DNA of 64,000 nt from Streptomyces actinomycinicus (lineage in GTDB: Bacteria > Actinomycetota > Actinomycetes > Streptomycetales > Streptomycetaceae): assembly GCF_016741775.1 (NCBI RefSeq), contig NZ_JAERRK010000030.1, positions 1-64,000 of the forward strand. Reading direction: 5' to 3'. Below the pieces are notes generated by a model that searched no databases, had not been told where the DNA came from, and was given only the letters and a program-made list of their open reading frames with translations. The position numbers were made by a program, and so were the translations under genes. Within the stretch, counting starts at the first letter, position 1, and every line of letters begins with the position of its first letter. Of this stretch, positions 63,599 to 64,000 are shown in pieces.

Positions 63599-64000
63599 AT
63601 GTCTGATCGCCGAGCAGTAGTCGTGGGAGCTGGGATCAGTGGGCTGACCGCGGCCGTAGCGTTGTACAGGCACGGCTGGGAGGTCACCGTCTTCGAGCGG
63701 GCCGCGGAACAAGGACTCGGTGCCGGCATCGTGCTCGCGCCCAATGCCTTGCGTGCTCTCGGCGCGATCGGATTCGACGTCGAGCAGGCGACCGGCAGCG
63801 CGGTGCCCGCCGCCATGGGCGTGCGTCTGCCGAACGGCCAGTGGCTCCACAAGGCCGGCATGGGGGCGATGGCCGAGCGCTACGGCAGCCCGCCATTGGC
63901 CGTCCATCGTGCGGCCCTGGCCCAAGGGCTCGCCGCGGAACTGCCGGCGGGGGCACTTCGCTTCGGAACGTCCGTACGGGAAGTGCTCGACGCCGCAGAC
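63599..64000 (+). CDS. FAD-dependent monooxygenase, 5' part
   Basis: Starts at ATG 63599 (CAGGAG ahead) and runs off the window. The N-terminal Rossmann fold is complete: VVVGAGISGLTAAVALYRHG (GxGxxG) and VTVFERA with the ribose-binding Glu. Then GAGIVLAPNALRALGAIGFD and LAVHRAALAQGLAAEL, the class A flavoprotein hydroxylase pattern. Together with the divergent TetR protein it looks like a substrate-inducible oxidation unit, often for aromatic or drug-like compounds. Confidence 0.9.
   Translation, partial: MSDRRAVVVGAGISGLTAAVALYRHGWEVTVFERAAEQGLGAGIVLAPNALRALGAIGFDVEQATGSAVPAAMGVRLPNGQWLHKAGMGAMAERYGSPPLAVHRAALAQGLAAELPAGALRFGTSVREVLDAAD

Overview
The window looks like a Streptomyces-type actinomycete. 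GC is very high with a strong third-position G/C bias, starts are often GTG, and the families are typical of the genus: DUF317-like, DUF3618, DUF4235, an actinobacterial holin-like protein, ANTAR, and RsbW/RsbV-like anti-sigma and antagonist proteins. It reads as a low-constraint accessory region such as a chromosome arm or integrated elements. Functional host genes are scattered among a dense graveyard of insertion sequences, conjugative-element remnants and broken recombinases. Many dead genes differ from an intact reading frame by a single missing base, so true decay and assembly indels both have to be considered.

Left region (1-18.6 kb). An IS110 copy cuts the 5' end off a plasmid relaxase. 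A lone nuclease-like gene and two small genes follow. Next is an envelope block (YihY/BrkB, PAP2 phosphatase, holin-like, DUF3618, DUF4235), bracketed by an intact lipoprotein gene and a truncated, frameshifted copy of it. Two convergent tyrosine-recombinase modules then flank a barstar gene and an IS21 relic. Each module is an overlapping, coupled gene set resembling the recombinase-in-trio/Tn554 arrangement, and each is damaged: one by a frameshift, the other by an internal amber codon.

Middle (18.6-34.6 kb). A complete 885-bp IS with perfect 18-bp ends is followed by a secreted protein, an ArsR-like regulator, a lipoprotein, a hydrolase, a dead methyltransferase whose stop lies in an IS630 target site, an IS701 copy, a secreted ricin-type lectin and a frameshifted Y-family polymerase. 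After these come short relics (IS30, kinase-like, integrase tail, PQQ propeller).

Centre (34.6-42 kb) is the most host-like part. It holds an SBP56/methanethiol-oxidase-family gene, a compact signalling cluster (RsbW-like ATPase, STAS antagonist, ANTAR protein), an initiator tRNA-Met with its terminator, and several secreted or membrane proteins.

Right region (42-64 kb) is a mosaic of IS5, IS701, ISAzo13 and IS481 fragments. Among them are intact genes: a small hydrophobic protein, a TetR/DUF4386 divergent pair with clear operators, a Sel1-type protein, MscL, a GNAT protein, and a TetR/FAD-monooxygenase divergent pair whose second gene runs off the window. It also contains a two-repeat type I-E-like CRISPR relic without cas genes, a degenerate GC tandem repeat, and a dispersed non-coding repeat present at about 34.0 and 57.2 kb.
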